Source: an uncultured Candidatus Melainabacteria bacterium
GTDB taxonomy: Bacteria > Cyanobacteriota > Vampirovibrionia > Gastranaerophilales > Gastranaerophilaceae
Direction: 5' to 3'
Length of the DNA stretch: 5,117 nucleotides
Assembly (NCBI GenBank): GCA_937891325.1
Contig: CALAFU010000024.1
Span: 1 to 5,117 of the forward strand
Made by a program: the position numbers and the translations under genes. The notes beneath the pieces are model-generated. The model worked only from the letters and a program-made list of their open reading frames with translations. It was not told the origin of the DNA and made no database searches. Of the stretch, positions 5,117 to 5,117 are shown piece after piece. Numbering within the stretch: the stretch's first letter is position 1; each line of letters starts with the position of its first letter.

Positions 5117-5117
5117 C

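Noticed and set aside
4970..5117. Remnant of rplR upstream of rpsE
   Set aside because: I checked the minus-strand frames for the L18 C-terminal pattern (R-x-x-A-x-A-x-A-A-R-E-x-G-L) and found none.

Overview
The window reads entirely on the minus strand and looks like an AT-rich bacterial chromosome segment centred on the distal part of a ribosomal-protein (spc-type) operon. In transcription order, from high to low coordinates, it carries rpsE (S5), rpmD (L30), rplO (L15), secY, a membrane-anchored amidinotransferase-like (pentein-fold) protein, and clpP. The conserved core of S5 (around [20 protein letters not shown]) resembles cyanobacterial S5. The AT-rich composition and the presence of rpmD, which I recall as absent from photosynthetic cyanobacteria, make a non-photosynthetic cyanobacterial relative (Vampirovibrionia/Melainabacteria, e.g. 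gut Gastranaerophilales) my best guess. This lineage call is an inference and could be wrong.

Layout. Bases 4830-5117 hold no gene. They contain a nested, imperfect inverted repeat built on an 8-bp-spaced ATAAG motif (about 5009-5116), then a TATAAT box (4968-4963) and a long leader into rpsE. Bases 4829-2121 are a tight four-gene unit, rpsE-rpmD-rplO-secY, with gaps of 53, 23 and 2 nt. It ends in a strong intrinsic terminator at 2110-2077. A 403-residue pentein-family protein (2062-851) begins only a few bases beyond that terminator and ends in its own terminator (847-812). A short AT-rich promoter region follows, then clpP (759-139). Bases 1-138 hold a perfect GC-rich 28-nt palindrome, an AT-rich hairpin and a pair of TTAACA direct repeats, with no gene.

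Function. S5, L30 and L15 are ribosomal subunits. SecY is the translocon pore that receives nascent membrane and secreted proteins, and ClpP is the cytosolic serine protease of protein quality control. Neither end of the ribosomal unit matches the common arrangement: rplR is not immediately upstream of rpsE, and adk/map/infA do not follow secY.

The most interesting object is the protein between secY and clpP. It has the sequence landmarks of the glycine amidinotransferase/arginine deiminase fold, including a candidate catalytic Asp and the HxD motif. The C-terminal block that should hold the nucleophilic cysteine reads GGGLAD instead of GGxxHC, and the protein starts with a membrane anchor. 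It therefore looks like an extracytoplasmic pseudoenzyme or a member with altered chemistry.
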